Of a stretch of DNA of 64,000 bases, positions 32,485-41,989 are shown one piece after another. Every line of letters starts with the position of its first letter. Position 1 is the first letter of the stretch. Where the stretch lies: contig NZ_CAJZAG010000015.1 in assembly GCF_914271485.1 (NCBI RefSeq), positions 95,830 through 159,829 on the forward strand. The letters run 5' to 3'. A program made the translations under genes and the position numbers. The DNA is from Cupriavidus pampae (GTDB taxonomy: Bacteria > Pseudomonadota > Gammaproteobacteria > Burkholderiales > Burkholderiaceae). A model generated the notes under the pieces. It was not told the DNA's origin and did not search any database. It saw nothing but the letters and a program-made list of their open reading frames with translations.

Positions 32485-34062
32485 TCAGTCTTTGGACAGC
32501 GCCCCGTCGTTCAGGCGCCAGATGCCGGCAGGGTTCGCGCGCTTCAGAGCCTCGGGCAGCAACGCGTCCGGGAAGCCCTGATAACAGACGGGGCGCAGGA
32601 AACGCTCGATGGAGGTCATGCCGACTGACGTGAATCGGCTATCCGATGTGGCCGGAAACGGTCCGCCATGAATGGAGGCGTAAGACACTTCCTGCGGATG
32701 CGAGAAGGCATTAATCACGATGCGGCCGGTGCGGCGTTCGAGTATGGGCAGCAGCGCGCTCGCAAGCGCGTGGTCGCCGGTATCGATCTGGAGCGTCGCA
32801 GAGAGCTGACCATGAAACTGGCGGGCGAGCGCGAAGAACTGCGCTTCATCCTGGACGCGCATGACCAGCGCGGCGGGACCAAAGACCTCTTCGCAAAGCG
32901 ACGCATCCTCGAGCGCGCGTGCGCCATCTACCTCGAACAACATCGCCTGGCCATCCCAGACGCCCTGCGGATCGCCTCCCGCCGCGATGCGAGCGGCACC
33001 GGCGTTGGCCAGTCGCTCAAGGTTCCGCCGATATGCTGTATTGATGCCCGGCGTCAGCATCGTCCTCGCCGGCATCGCCTGCACGCGTGTGCACATCGCC
33101 TGCTTCATTGCTTCATAACCTGGACCGTCGATGGCCAGAACGATCGCTGGCTTCAGGCACGCCTGCCCCACGGTAACCAGCATGCGCTCGGCAAAGCCAT
33201 CACCGATGTCATGTCCGCGCGCGGCGAGAGCGGCAGGCAGCACGAACGTTGGATTGACGCTCGTCATCTCGGTGAACACGGGGATCGGGTCTGGACGTTG
33301 CTGCGCGCGGCGATACAGGGCCATCCCGCCGACCTCGGAGCCGGTGAATGTTACGCCCTTGATAAGCGGGTGATCGACGAGCGCTTCGCCAATCTCATTT
33401 CCGCCACCACGCACGAGCGAAAACACACCCTCATGCAGTCCGGCGTCCTCGATGGCCTGCCTGATCATCCTGCCCTGCACTTCCGACGACCCCGGATGTG
33501 CGTTGTGTGCCTTGAGGATGACGGGGCAACCTGCCGCTAGCGCGGCAGCCGTATCACCGCCTGCCACGGAATAGGAGATCGGGAAGTTGCTCGCGCCAAA
33601 GATTGCCACAGGACCGATCGCGATTTTTTGCAGCCGGTGATCCATGCGCGCGCGTGGCTGGCGATCCGGCTGGGCGGCGTCGATCGCCGCCTGGCGGAAC
33701 CGGCCTTGCCGCACGACCTCGGCAAACTGACGGAATTGCGTCGCCGACTTGGCGGCTTCGCCTTCGAGCTGCGCGACCGGCAATCCGGTCTCGAGCGCTG
33801 TACGCTGCGCGAGTTCCGCTGCGATGACATCGAGGCCGCTGGCTATGCGTTCGAGGAATGCCGCGCGCTCGGCGAGGCTGGTCGCGTGGAAACTGTCGAA
33901 CGCTTCGTCCGCGAGCCTCGCCGCGCGATCAACTTCCGCTGCGCCGCCGAATGCGAACGCCGGTTCGATCTCGAGATTCGTCGCAGGATTCAGGGCCTTC
34001 ATCGTGCCTGCGGTCGCGGCAACATCCTCTGCGCCGATGAGGAGATGACCGTTGAGCTCCAT
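32485..34062 (-). CDS. Aldehyde dehydrogenase (NADP+), ketoglutarate-semialdehyde type
   Basis: A protein of about 525 residues. ATG 34062 overlaps the upstream TGA (TGATG). ALDH features: FGASNFPISYSVAGGDTA, TFTGSEVGGMALYRR, catalytic Cys in VTVGQACLKPAIV and EEVFGPAALVM. The long form with DNA-sequence signature LNPATNLEIEPAF fits the alpha-ketoglutarate semialdehyde dehydrogenase/AldH subfamily of sugar-acid and aromatic catabolism. It is translationally coupled to the cysteine hydrolase gene. Confidence 0.88.
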   Translation of the reverse strand: MELNGHLLIGAEDVAATAGTMKALNPATNLEIEPAFAFGGAAEVDRAARLADEAFDSFHATSLAERAAFLERIASGLDVIAAELAQRTALETGLPVAQLEGEAAKSATQFRQFAEVVRQGRFRQAAIDAAQPDRQPRARMDHRLQKIAIGPVAIFGASNFPISYSVAGGDTAAALAAGCPVILKAHNAHPGSSEVQGRMIRQAIEDAGLHEGVFSLVRGGGNEIGEALVDHPLIKGVTFTGSEVGGMALYRRAQQRPDPIPVFTEMTSVNPTFVLPAALAARGHDIGDGFAERMLVTVGQACLKPAIVLAIDGPGYEAMKQAMCTRVQAMPARTMLTPGINTAYRRNLERLANAGAARIAAGGDPQGVWDGQAMLFEVDGARALEDASLCEEVFGPAALVMRVQDEAQFFALARQFHGQLSATLQIDTGDHALASALLPILERRTGRIVINAFSHPQEVSYASIHGGPFPATSDSRFTSVGMTSIERFLRPVCYQGFPDALLPEALKRANPAGIWRLNDGALSKD

Positions 34063-34688
34063 CACAGTCTCCCGAGCGTTGCCGTGAGCTCCGCCGTGGT
34101 CAGGATCGCATGCGCGAAAGTCGGACCATTGAGTTCGTGGGCGGCGTGCATCATCTCCTTGCTGAACGCGGCCGTGGCATCGCGCACGAGCGTGACGTGA
34201 TAGCCGAGTTCCATCGCGAATCGGCTCGTCGATTCGATGCAGGTATTCGCAAGCAGTCCGATCACCATTACATGCGTGACACCTTGCTGCTTAAGTTGGA
34301 AATCGAGATCGGTGTTGGCGAAGCCGCTTTGCGCCCAGTGCTCCTTGATCATGATGTCGTTGGGCTGCGGCACGAAGTCGGGGTGCCATTCGCCGCCCCA
34401 TTCGCCCACGGCAAACGTATGCCGCTCCTGCACAAGCACCTGTGTTGGGTTCGGATGATCCCAGTTGTCGTAGTCGCCGGGCTGCCAGCGCCTGTGCGGC
34501 ACGTAGAAGACCTGAATATTGGCGTTGCGCACGGCGGCCACAACGGCGCGCATGTTGTCGAGCAACCCGACATCCTTCGCCACCGCCTCGATCATCGGAA
34601 ATACCTTGCCGCCTTCCGACAGAAAATCGTTGTAAGGATCTACCAGCAGCAGGCCGCACCGTTCGGCCCGGTACACAGGATCGGACAT
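34062..34688 (-). CDS. Isochorismatase-like cysteine hydrolase
   Basis: A protein of 208 residues from ATG 34688 (MSDPVYRAERCGLLLVDPYN). Catalytic triad by position: Asp in LLVDPYNDF, Lys in IMIKEHWAQSGF, Cys in GLLANTCIESTSR. The family hydrolyses amides or ester-like bonds (nicotinamidase, carbamoylsarcosine amidase, isochorismatase). Operon with the aldehyde dehydrogenase suggests a small catabolic route; substrate unknown. Confidence 0.88.
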   Translation of the reverse strand: MSDPVYRAERCGLLLVDPYNDFLSEGGKVFPMIEAVAKDVGLLDNMRAVVAAVRNANIQVFYVPHRRWQPGDYDNWDHPNPTQVLVQERHTFAVGEWGGEWHPDFVPQPNDIMIKEHWAQSGFANTDLDFQLKQQGVTHVMVIGLLANTCIESTSRFAMELGYHVTLVRDATAAFSKEMMHAAHELNGPTFAHAILTTAELTATLGRL

Positions 34689-34868
34689 CGCCAGTCTCCC
34701 CAATTCACGTTGCCTGCAGACGCGACGGGTGGCGTTGCCGGCGTTGGCTAGGACAACGAAAGGCTGTCCAGATGCCGCATGAAGTCTAGGCGAGCCAACA
34801 TGGAGAGAAAGGCGGAAAACTGGAAAATGCGGCGAACGCGAAATCGCGCGATCTTCTTTGCAAACCGC

Positions 34869-35252
34869 TCATGCGGCGTCTGACGCGTCGGCAGCGTTTG
34901 CCGCCACGCGCGCCGCGACCTTGGCGCGGCGTGACCGATAGGTTTCACCCCACTCCCTGAGGCTGATCAACACCGGCGTCAGCGTCTTGCCGAACGCCGT
35001 CAGTTCGTACTCAACCTTGGGTGGCACTTGCGGATATACATGCCGCTCGATGATGCCGTCGGCTTCCAGTTCACGCAATTGCAGCGTCAGCATGCGCTGC
35101 GTGGTGTTGGGCATCAGGCGTGTCAGTTCCATGAAGCGCAGCTTGCCGTGCATGAGGTGGAAAAGGATGACGGGCTTCCAGATTCCGCCGATCACGGATA
35201 GCGTGACTTCAACGGCGCAGCCGCTCTTGCTGTCCAGGCGCTTGGGTCGCAT
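34869..35252 (-). CDS. HxlR-family regulator
   Basis: A protein of 127 residues. The HxlR winged helix includes CAVEVTLSVIGGIWKPVILF, MELTRLMPNTTQRMLTLQLR and ELEADGIIERHVYPQVPPKV. A single N-terminal Cys (Cys12) is placed where some family members sense oxidants or aldehydes. It is divergent from the alcohol dehydrogenase at 35360, its likely target. The C-terminus is Ala-rich and extended. Confidence 0.9.
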   Translation of the reverse strand: MRPKRLDSKSGCAVEVTLSVIGGIWKPVILFHLMHGKLRFMELTRLMPNTTQRMLTLQLRELEADGIIERHVYPQVPPKVEYELTAFGKTLTPVLISLREWGETYRSRRAKVAARVAANAADASDAA

Positions 35253-35359
35253 GGCTTATACCTACATTCTTGATAGTACCGGCGATAATTGTACGTTCTT
35301 GCGGCAATCGATGCTGGCTCTCACAATTGCGCATTCCCTCGATCACCGGAGTTGCCTCG

Positions 35360-36385
35360 ATGAAAGCATCGATCAAAGCTATTGCCTTGCGCCACCCTGC
35401 GGGCCTCGACAATCTGCAACGCGTTGAACTCGCAGACCCAGGTGCGCCGGCCGCCGGCGAGATTCGTGTCCGTATTCATGCCAGTTCGCTCAATGCGCAT
35501 GACCTCGGCGTCGTCACGGGACGTCTGCGGACCGAGGATGGTCGTATTCCAATGTCCGATGGCGCGGGTATCGTTGAAGCCGTGGGCGATGGCGTGACGG
35601 CGTTCGCTGTTGGCGATGCCGTGGTGTCGACGTTCTTTCCGTTTTGGCTAGATGGTGGTCCGACGCTCGCGGATTTTTCCACTACGCCCGGCGATGGCGT
35701 CGATGGCTATGCGCGCGAAGTCGTTGTCCGCCCCGTGCAATGGTTCACGCACGCGCCTCGCGGCTATACGCATGAAGAAGCCGCCACGCTAACGACTGCG
35801 GGATTGACGGCATGGCGCGCACTCGTCGTTGACTACGCGCTGAAGGCCGGCGATACGGTGCTCGTGCAAGGGACTGGCGGCGTATCGATCTTCGCACTGC
35901 AGTTTGCCAAGTACATGGGGGCGACAGTCATTGCTACGTCATCCTCCGACGACAAGCTCGAGCGTGCACGTTTGCTCGGGGCCGACCATCTGATCAACTA
36001 CAAACGGGATGCGGACTGGGCGTCGAAGGTGCTCGAGATCACCAGTGGCGCCGGCGTGGACCACGTCGTAGAGGTCGGCGGTCCCGCCACGTTGGGACAA
36101 TCGATCCGCGCGTGCCGAATAGGCGGGCATATCGCACTGATCGGTGTGCTGACGGGTATTGCGGGCGAAGTGCCCACCGCCGATCTGATGCGTCGCCAGC
36201 AAACCCTGCAGGGCCTGATCGTCGGCAGCCACAAGCATCAACGCGACATGATCCGCGCGATCGATGCGAATGGCATTAAGCCGATTATCGACAGCACGTT
36301 TGCGCTCGACGATATCGCCAATGCGTTCCGCCATCAGGCGGCAGGAAAGCATTTCGGAAAAGTCTGCCTCCGCGTTTCGGACTAG
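35360..36385 (+). CDS. MDR-family alcohol dehydrogenase / quinone oxidoreductase
   Basis: A protein of 341 residues from ATG 35360 (MKASIKAIALRHPAGLDN). GroES-like N-terminal domain; Rossmann motif VLVQGTGGVSIFALQFAKYM and GADHLINYKRDADW. The position of the catalytic zinc Cys is Asn-Ala-His (SSLNAHDLGV), so it is probably a zinc-free NADPH-dependent quinone or enal reductase. Divergent from an HxlR regulator, a common detoxification arrangement. Confidence 0.88.
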   Translation: MKASIKAIALRHPAGLDNLQRVELADPGAPAAGEIRVRIHASSLNAHDLGVVTGRLRTEDGRIPMSDGAGIVEAVGDGVTAFAVGDAVVSTFFPFWLDGGPTLADFSTTPGDGVDGYAREVVVRPVQWFTHAPRGYTHEEAATLTTAGLTAWRALVVDYALKAGDTVLVQGTGGVSIFALQFAKYMGATVIATSSSDDKLERARLLGADHLINYKRDADWASKVLEITSGAGVDHVVEVGGPATLGQSIRACRIGGHIALIGVLTGIAGEVPTADLMRRQQTLQGLIVGSHKHQRDMIRAIDANGIKPIIDSTFALDDIANAFRHQAAGKHFGKVCLRVSD

Positions 36386-36714
36386 GCTAAGGCTAAGCGG
36401 CTCGGGTCTATTACCGCACCCTGGCCGATAATATGAGCATTCTTGGAGGCTCTTTGGCGGCCTTCGAGCAATGTCCGCTTGGGCTCCAGGAACAGTCGCC
36501 GCGATGTGCAAAGTGGGATGACTGCGGTAGGTCGCAAACCGCCTTGCACGTTCCCTTTTCGGGCTCTCGCCGTGTAGCCCGCGAAGGCGGCCGCAATTCA
36601 AGTTAAACGCGGTGCGCACATCGGAAGCATGTTGAGACAGCGAAGGAATCCGACATAGTTACATTATCATTCGCATGAACATTCGACTTATGGGACCCAA
36701 AACCAGCCTGCGCC

Positions 36715-37596
36715 ATGGATCTGATGAACAGCATGACGGTATTTGTCCGCGTGGTCGGTTGCGAGAACTTCACCGTGGCTGCCGACCAACTGGGCATTTC
36801 CACCACGATGGTCAGCAACCATATTCGCGGGCTGGAATCGCGGCTCGGGGCCAAGCTGCTGCACCGGACCACGCGCAGGCAGAGCTTGACCGACATCGGG
36901 CGAGCCTATTACGAGCAGTGCGTCGATATCCTGTCGCGGATCGAGCTCGCCGAGACGAGCGTGCGCGAACAACGGGCCAGTCCCAAAGGCCTGCTCCGGA
37001 TCAGTGCAGTGGTGAGTCTGAGCGCCCACACGCTCGTGCCACTGATGGCGCAATACATTGAGACCTATCCGGAAGTGGAGGTCGAACTGATCTTCAGCGA
37101 CGAGGTCGTGGACCTGATCGAAGGTGGATTCGACGCGGGCATCCGCTACGGTGATTTGCCCGACAGCGGGCTCGTCGCGCGCGAACTGGGCAAGACCCGA
37201 TTGGTTGCCTGTGCTTCACCAGCCTATCTCGAGCGGCATGGCGCGCCGGAATCCCTCGACGACCTGCGAGGACATACGTGCCTGGCCTTCCATAACACTG
37301 TCGCGCAATGGCATTGGAAGTTCGGCAGCGGCGAATCCACCTCCGTCACCACAAGCGGCCGGTTCAGCACCAACAATATGCCGGCCCTGCGAATGGCCAC
37401 GCTCGCGGGACTCGGCATTGCCATGCTACCCCGCGATCTGGCGGACGCCGACATCCGCGAAGGGCGCCTGAGATCGTTACTGGAACCGTTTGGCTCGCCC
37501 GGCCGGCCACTGCATATCGTCTATATGCCGGACCGGCTGATGACGCGCAAGCTATCCAGCCTGATCGATTTCCTCGTCGCCCATTTCCCGAAATAG
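36715..37596 (+). CDS. LysR-family regulator convergent with aldo/keto reductase
   Basis: A protein of 293 residues (MDLMNSMTVFVRVVGCENFT). HTH VAADQLGISTTMVSNHIRGL, then LESRLGAKLLHRTTRRQSLT. Substrate-binding domain typical of the AaeR/DmlR-like subgroup. Its stop lies 9 nt from the end of the convergent aldo/keto reductase gene. The 330-base stretch upstream holds no other gene. Confidence 0.85.
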   Translation: MDLMNSMTVFVRVVGCENFTVAADQLGISTTMVSNHIRGLESRLGAKLLHRTTRRQSLTDIGRAYYEQCVDILSRIELAETSVREQRASPKGLLRISAVVSLSAHTLVPLMAQYIETYPEVEVELIFSDEVVDLIEGGFDAGIRYGDLPDSGLVARELGKTRLVACASPAYLERHGAPESLDDLRGHTCLAFHNTVAQWHWKFGSGESTSVTTSGRFSTNNMPALRMATLAGLGIAMLPRDLADADIREGRLRSLLEPFGSPGRPLHIVYMPDRLMTRKLSSLIDFLVAHFPK

Positions 37597-37605
37597 CCAT
37601 GCCGG

Positions 37606-38661
37606 TCAGGACGCCGTCGCGCCGGTCCACAGATCGACCGGCCCGAGACGGTCCGCGCCCTGCGTATCGAGCATCCAGCCTGGGTACTCGGGCGGCAGCG
37701 CGCTGACGGCGTCGATCGCAGCGATCTCATCGCGCGACAACTCGATTCGGGTGGCTTCCAGGTTATCGATCAGCTGGTCGAGCCGTTTGGCACCGACGAT
37801 GACGCTGGTCACCACGTCGCGCGAGAGCAGCCATGCCAGCGCGATACGCGCAACACTGCATTCATGGGCGTGGGCGATGGGAGCAAGCACGTCGAGCACG
37901 TCCCATGCGCGCGCCTTGTCGACGATCGGGAAATCGAAATCGGAACGGCGAGAGCCTTCCGGGTTCCGATTGTTGCGGCTGAACCGTCCCGAGAGTAGGC
38001 CGCCGGCCAGTGGACTCCACACCATCAAACCGAGCTTCTCGTGCTGCATTAGCGGAACCAGCTCCCGCTCGAGATCGCGCCCAGCCACCGAATAGTACGC
38101 CTGTACCGTCGCGAACCGTGCATGGTTTTTCGCGTTCGAGATGCCAAGCGCCGTGGCGATTCGCCACGCGGCCCAGTTCGAGACGCCGATGTACCGCACC
38201 TTGCCCTGCGTGACCAGATCGTCGAGCGCGCGCAGGGTTTCCTCGATCGGCGTGACGGTGTCGGTGGCATGAATCTGGTACAGATCGATATGGTCGGTGC
38301 CCAGGCGCCGGAGGCTCGCGTGCACCGCATCCATCAGATGTCCGCGCGACGCGCCAACATCGTTGCGCCCCGGCCCCATGCGGCTGTAACCCTTAGTAGC
38401 GAGCACGTACGCCGTGCGCGGCACACCCAGATTTTTGAACGCCCGTCCGAGGGTCGACTCGCTTTCGCCGCCGGAATAGACATCCGCCGTATCAAAGAAA
38501 TTGATCCCCGCATCGAGACTCGCCTTGACGAGCGTATCGCCCAGTTCCTGGCCGACGTTGCCGATATGCTTGTAAATGCCTTGTCCGCTGCTAAAGGTCA
38601 TCGTTCCCAGGCAGAGTTGGGACACGAGAAGTCCGGTATTGCCAAGCTGCTTGTATTGCAT
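37606..38661 (-). CDS. Aldo/keto reductase
   Basis: A protein of 351 residues from ATG 38661 (MQYKQLGNTGLLVSQLCLG). Catalytic tetrad by position: Asp and Tyr in FFDTADVYSGGESE, Lys in YVLATKGYSR, His in DLYQIHATD. C-terminal NADPH site SVIVGAKRLDQLIDN. It resembles the YajO/IolS type (AKR11/AKR12). Monocistronic. Confidence 0.9.
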   Translation of the reverse strand: MQYKQLGNTGLLVSQLCLGTMTFSSGQGIYKHIGNVGQELGDTLVKASLDAGINFFDTADVYSGGESESTLGRAFKNLGVPRTAYVLATKGYSRMGPGRNDVGASRGHLMDAVHASLRRLGTDHIDLYQIHATDTVTPIEETLRALDDLVTQGKVRYIGVSNWAAWRIATALGISNAKNHARFATVQAYYSVAGRDLERELVPLMQHEKLGLMVWSPLAGGLLSGRFSRNNRNPEGSRRSDFDFPIVDKARAWDVLDVLAPIAHAHECSVARIALAWLLSRDVVTSVIVGAKRLDQLIDNLEATRIELSRDEIAAIDAVSALPPEYPGWMLDTQGADRLGPVDLWTGATAS

Positions 38662-39019
38662 GGTTTCTCCCGCTGATTGAAGCGACCAGCGCAATGTAGT
38701 TTGCCGGGAGTAAGAGAAACAGGGCTGGCAGGTTAAAGGATATTCAAGTGTCGATTGACAATGTCACGGCCGCCCAGGTGCCCCAAAATGAGCGAGAAAC
38801 GTATCACCCCTGCTCGTTCAGCTTCGCCCGGACATTTGCGCCACCCGGCCGTTACAATACGGCCCGGCGATGGCTGCAGCGTCAGGACCGGACGACGCTC
38901 CCCTCGGGACGGCGTGTCCTTGGGCACATCCGCGACTTCGCGCCAGCCGCGGTTGGGGCCTTATTGTCGAAGCCAAACGCCAGGTACACATTCGGCTGGC
39001 ACTGGGGCGAGCGGCGTGG

Positions 39020-39400
39020 TGAATCGACGAGTTTCACTGCCGATGAGTACGATCTGCTTTCGGCCTCCAAGGCAACCTTGAACTCTATGACCGTATCGCT
39101 AGCAAAGGCGGCAGCGGCCGACGGGTTACCGTCAATGCCGTCTCTCCCGGCACGATACATAGTGCCGACCTCAATAGCCGGTTCCGTGAAATAGACGTAG
39201 ATCGTGGCCTGGCAGTTAAGGATGCGCGCCGTGAGATCATCGAGCATGCAGTCGTGCCAATGCTTGCGCAGGTGCCGGTCGGCCGGGTTGGCCGACTCGA
39301 CGAGATCACGGGCACCATCGCCTTTGTTGCGAGTCCACTTGCGGGATACACGACAGGCATGAGCCTGCGAGTCGACGGCGGCCTCTCGCCCGGCCTATGA
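39020..39400 (+). pseudogene. Short-chain dehydrogenase remnant, frameshifted
   Basis: The 5' two-thirds is missing. The plus frame reads DEYDLLSASKATLNSMTVSL, then shifts frame near 39120 into RVTVNAVSPGTIHSADL and continues to RVDGGLSPGL and the TGA at 39398. These are the SDR active-site helix and C-terminal block. The catalytic Tyr of YxxxK reads Leu (LSASK). N-terminal nucleotide motif, frame and active site are all lost, so the gene is dead. Confidence 0.75.
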
Positions 39401-39430
39401 ACCACTCCTGATGGTTTGCCACCATACGCC

Positions 39431-40267
39431 CTACAGCCCACTGAACCAGTTATACCCCTGGTCCTCCCAATACCCACCGGGATTCTCGTTGGTGACAAAC
39501 AACGCCGCCACGTGCTTGGGGCTCTTGAAGCCGAGCTTGGTCGGCACCCGTACCTTCAGCGGATACCCGTACCTGGGCGGCAGCGGATCGCTGCCGTAGT
39601 CCAGCGCCAGGATGGTTTGCGGATGCAGCGCCGAGGCCATGTCGAGGCTGGAGTAATATCGGTCTGCACATTTGAAGCCCACATAACGCGCCGACAGGTC
39701 GGCGCCCACGTGCTGCAGGAACGTCTTCAGTGGCACGCCTGACCATTCCCCAATGGCGCTCCAGCCCTCGATGCAGACATGGCGCGTGATCTGTCCCGCC
39801 TGCGGCAGTTTGCGCAGCATCTCCAGCGACCACGGCTGCTTGTCTCGGACGCGTCCGGAGACCTCCAGTCGATAGTCGCTGCCGTCGATGTCCGGCACGT
39901 CGTACTCGGGATAGAACGCGTTGAAAGGGAATGGATTGGTGATCTGCGCACGCGTGTAGGTGGGCGCCAGCCGCGTGCCGCTGAACAGCCATCCCTGCAC
40001 GCGGTCGTTCCAGCGCGACATCGCCCACAGGACCTTGTCCACGCTGTCCCTATCCTGCAACGTGCAGCCGGACAACATCGCCACCCCACCGAGCGACAGC
40101 GACGAGCGAAGGAACATGCGGCGTTGCAAGCGGACCAGTTGCGGACCAAAATCGGCCTCGGCGATGCCTTCCGGCAAAGCGCGACGAGGCAACGGTTGTG
40201 ACGGGTGATCCAACCCCTCCGGGGCTTCGCCTTCCAACCGCTTCTTGTCCCTTGGATCTTGACTCAT
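39431..40267 (-). CDS. Sulfite-oxidase-fold molybdopterin protein, exported
   Basis: A protein of 278 residues. A twin-arginine-like stretch with lipobox (RRMFLRSSLSLGGVAMLSGC) begins near residue 49 rather than at the N-terminus. The molybdopterin domain has the Mo-ligand Cys in RHVCIEGWSAIGEWSGVPL, and FGFKSPKH/GYNWFSGL-type C-terminal strands. It matches the SorA/MsrP-like family. Its start overlaps the end of the cytochrome b561 gene by four bases, so the cytochrome probably supplies or accepts electrons. Confidence 0.85.
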   Translation of the reverse strand: MSQDPRDKKRLEGEAPEGLDHPSQPLPRRALPEGIAEADFGPQLVRLQRRMFLRSSLSLGGVAMLSGCTLQDRDSVDKVLWAMSRWNDRVQGWLFSGTRLAPTYTRAQITNPFPFNAFYPEYDVPDIDGSDYRLEVSGRVRDKQPWSLEMLRKLPQAGQITRHVCIEGWSAIGEWSGVPLKTFLQHVGADLSARYVGFKCADRYYSSLDMASALHPQTILALDYGSDPLPPRYGYPLKVRVPTKLGFKSPKHVAALFVTNENPGGYWEDQGYNWFSGL

Positions 40268-40875
40268 GACTGATGCGCACTCCGGTGAGTGTCGCGACCG
40301 GTCACCATCGACACCAGGGTCCGAGGGAACATGAACACCAAGACGAAGTGCACGATGACAAAGGCCACGATGGCTGCCATCGCGACGAAATGGACCACGC
40401 GCGCCCTGTCATAGCCGCCCATCAGCGCCGAGAGCCATTGCAACTGCACCGGCTTCCAGATAGCTAGCCCGGAAAGCACCACCACGACGCCGACCAGCAG
40501 CACGCCCACATAGAGCAGTCGCTGCACCGCGTTGTACTCGCCGCTGTCATGCGACAGGCGAAAGCGCAATGCCAGCGCCCCGTCGCGCAGGATGGCGCGC
40601 GGATGCAGCGGCAAGAACCGGCGCCGCAAGTGGCCACTGGCCAGCCCGCAAGCCAGGTAGACCAGCCCGTTGGTCACCAGCAGCCACATCACCGCCAGGT
40701 GCCACGCGATGGCGCCGCCCAGCCACCCGCCTAGTGTCAGCCGCGCGGGAAACGAAAACGGGAAGATTGGCGACGCGTTGTAGATGGCCCAGCCGCTGGA
40801 CGCCATGCAGACGATGGCGATCGCGTTGAGCCAATGCGTGATGCGAACAAAGCGCGGATGAATGATGACTCGCAT
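40264..40875 (-). CDS. Cytochrome b561-type membrane protein
   Basis: A protein of 203 residues from ATG 40875 (MRVIIHPRFVRITHWLNAIA). Four membrane helices, at about 12-32, 52-78, 105-130 and 145-172, with His residues in RITHWLN, AWHLAVMWLL and VVHFVAMAAI placed for two haems. It encodes the membrane partner of the downstream molybdoenzyme; coupled by overlap (ATGA). Confidence 0.87.
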   Translation of the reverse strand: MRVIIHPRFVRITHWLNAIAIVCMASSGWAIYNASPIFPFSFPARLTLGGWLGGAIAWHLAVMWLLVTNGLVYLACGLASGHLRRRFLPLHPRAILRDGALALRFRLSHDSGEYNAVQRLLYVGVLLVGVVVVLSGLAIWKPVQLQWLSALMGGYDRARVVHFVAMAAIVAFVIVHFVLVFMFPRTLVSMVTGRDTHRSAHQS

Positions 40876-40889
40876 GGTTGACAACACCT

Positions 40890-41516
40890 TTACATCGGCG
40901 GCACGACCCCGTTCTTTCCTGCAGAGATCGCACGAGCGGCCAGCGAGCCATCGGGCTGCTTGCTGGCAAACAGCACCACGTTCGTGCCGGCCTTCAGTTG
41001 CGAGCGGTCGCCCGGTTCCAGCTTAACGATGGGCACGTCGGTCGGCACGACGATGTTCTTCTCGCCGCCCTTGTACTTGACCGTAATCGTGCGGCCATTG
41101 CTGACCAGCACGTTGCCGACCGTGCCGTTGGTCATCGAGCTGTTGTTGCCCAGATCCCACGGGCGGTGGCCATCGCCGGTGCCCGCCATGCTCGGCGGGA
41201 ACACATGGACCTCCAGCGCCTTGAGGCTACCGTCGGCCTGCGGCACGGCCGCCGTGCCAATATAGCTACCCGGCGCGATGTCCTTCGGATCTGCGTTTTC
41301 CACCACGCGCACCACCGTCTCCTTGTTCAGCTGCACGTCGACGTCCTGGCCTGCGCGGGTATGGACCTTCATCTGGTCCCCGTTGACGGCCGTGATCTTG
41401 CCGCGCAGCGCGGTGGTTGGGGCGGATTGCGCCTGCGCCGGCAGCGCGACGGCGAAGGATGCAACGATGGCGGACGATACGGCGGCGACCACGAACGAGC
41501 GTTGAAGGAATGACAT
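40890..41516 (-). CDS. Exported DUF5666-like protein
   Basis: A protein of 208 residues from ATG 41516 (MSFLQRSFVVAAVSSAIVAS). Signal peptide cleaved near AQAQS (about 30). The mature part is beta-rich with repeated OB-like stretches (LRGKITAVNGDQMKVHTRAG, KDIAPGSYIGTAAVPQADGS). It resembles DUF5666 or related periplasmic proteins encoded with MoCo/cyt b561 pairs. First gene of this three-gene operon, 14 nt before the cytochrome. Confidence 0.75.
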   Translation of the reverse strand: MSFLQRSFVVAAVSSAIVASFAVALPAQAQSAPTTALRGKITAVNGDQMKVHTRAGQDVDVQLNKETVVRVVENADPKDIAPGSYIGTAAVPQADGSLKALEVHVFPPSMAGTGDGHRPWDLGNNSSMTNGTVGNVLVSNGRTITVKYKGGEKNIVVPTDVPIVKLEPGDRSQLKAGTNVVLFASKQPDGSLAARAISAGKNGVVPPM

Positions 41517-41746
41517 GGATGGACTCCCGAGAAGAGACATTGGTAGGCCGGGATGTCGCCCATGGGGAGCGACAGAATAGCTTTCACCCGGATGAACATC
41601 GACCAGCGCCGTGATTTGAGGCGCTTGCTACAGAAAATCATCCTGCATGTAGGATCCATTGAAGTTCGGCTCTCTGACTGCATGATCGCCCCATTCCCGT
41701 TGGCGTCAGGGCTCCTGCCGATGCCCAGCGCCGGCATCCAACTTGT

Positions 41747-41875
41747 CCCCGAGTAATTCCTGACCGAAACATAGAACGCAGGGATCAACGGCAGCCCGAG
41801 TACGGTTGCCGCGAGCATGCCGTCGATGACGCCCATGCTGAGTTCATGGCGAGACACTGCGCCGGCACCCGTCGA
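41747..41875 (-). pseudogene. C-terminal fragment of an RND efflux transporter
   Basis: A minus-strand stretch of 43 codons reads TGAGAVSRHELSMGVIDGML, then AATVLGLPLIPAFYVSVR, matching the last helix of AcrB-type RND pumps. No other part of the gene remains. Confidence 0.65.
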
Positions 41876-41922
41876 TAACCACGAGTGGGAACACACACCG
41901 AGGATGAACGCCATCGAGGTCT

Positions 41923-41946
41923 GTATACGCTGTATACAGGGTATGC
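41923..41946 (+). promoter_or_regulatory. Probable operator of a lost GntR regulator
   Basis: GTATAC occurs twice in CTGTATACGCTGTATACAGG, nine bases apart, directly upstream of the GntR pseudogene; a GTAT-rich palindrome of the FadR-subfamily type. Confidence 0.45.
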
Positions 41947-41989
41947 AGAACTTTGGGGGAAGTCAATGTCTACTCAGGGCGCAGCGAAA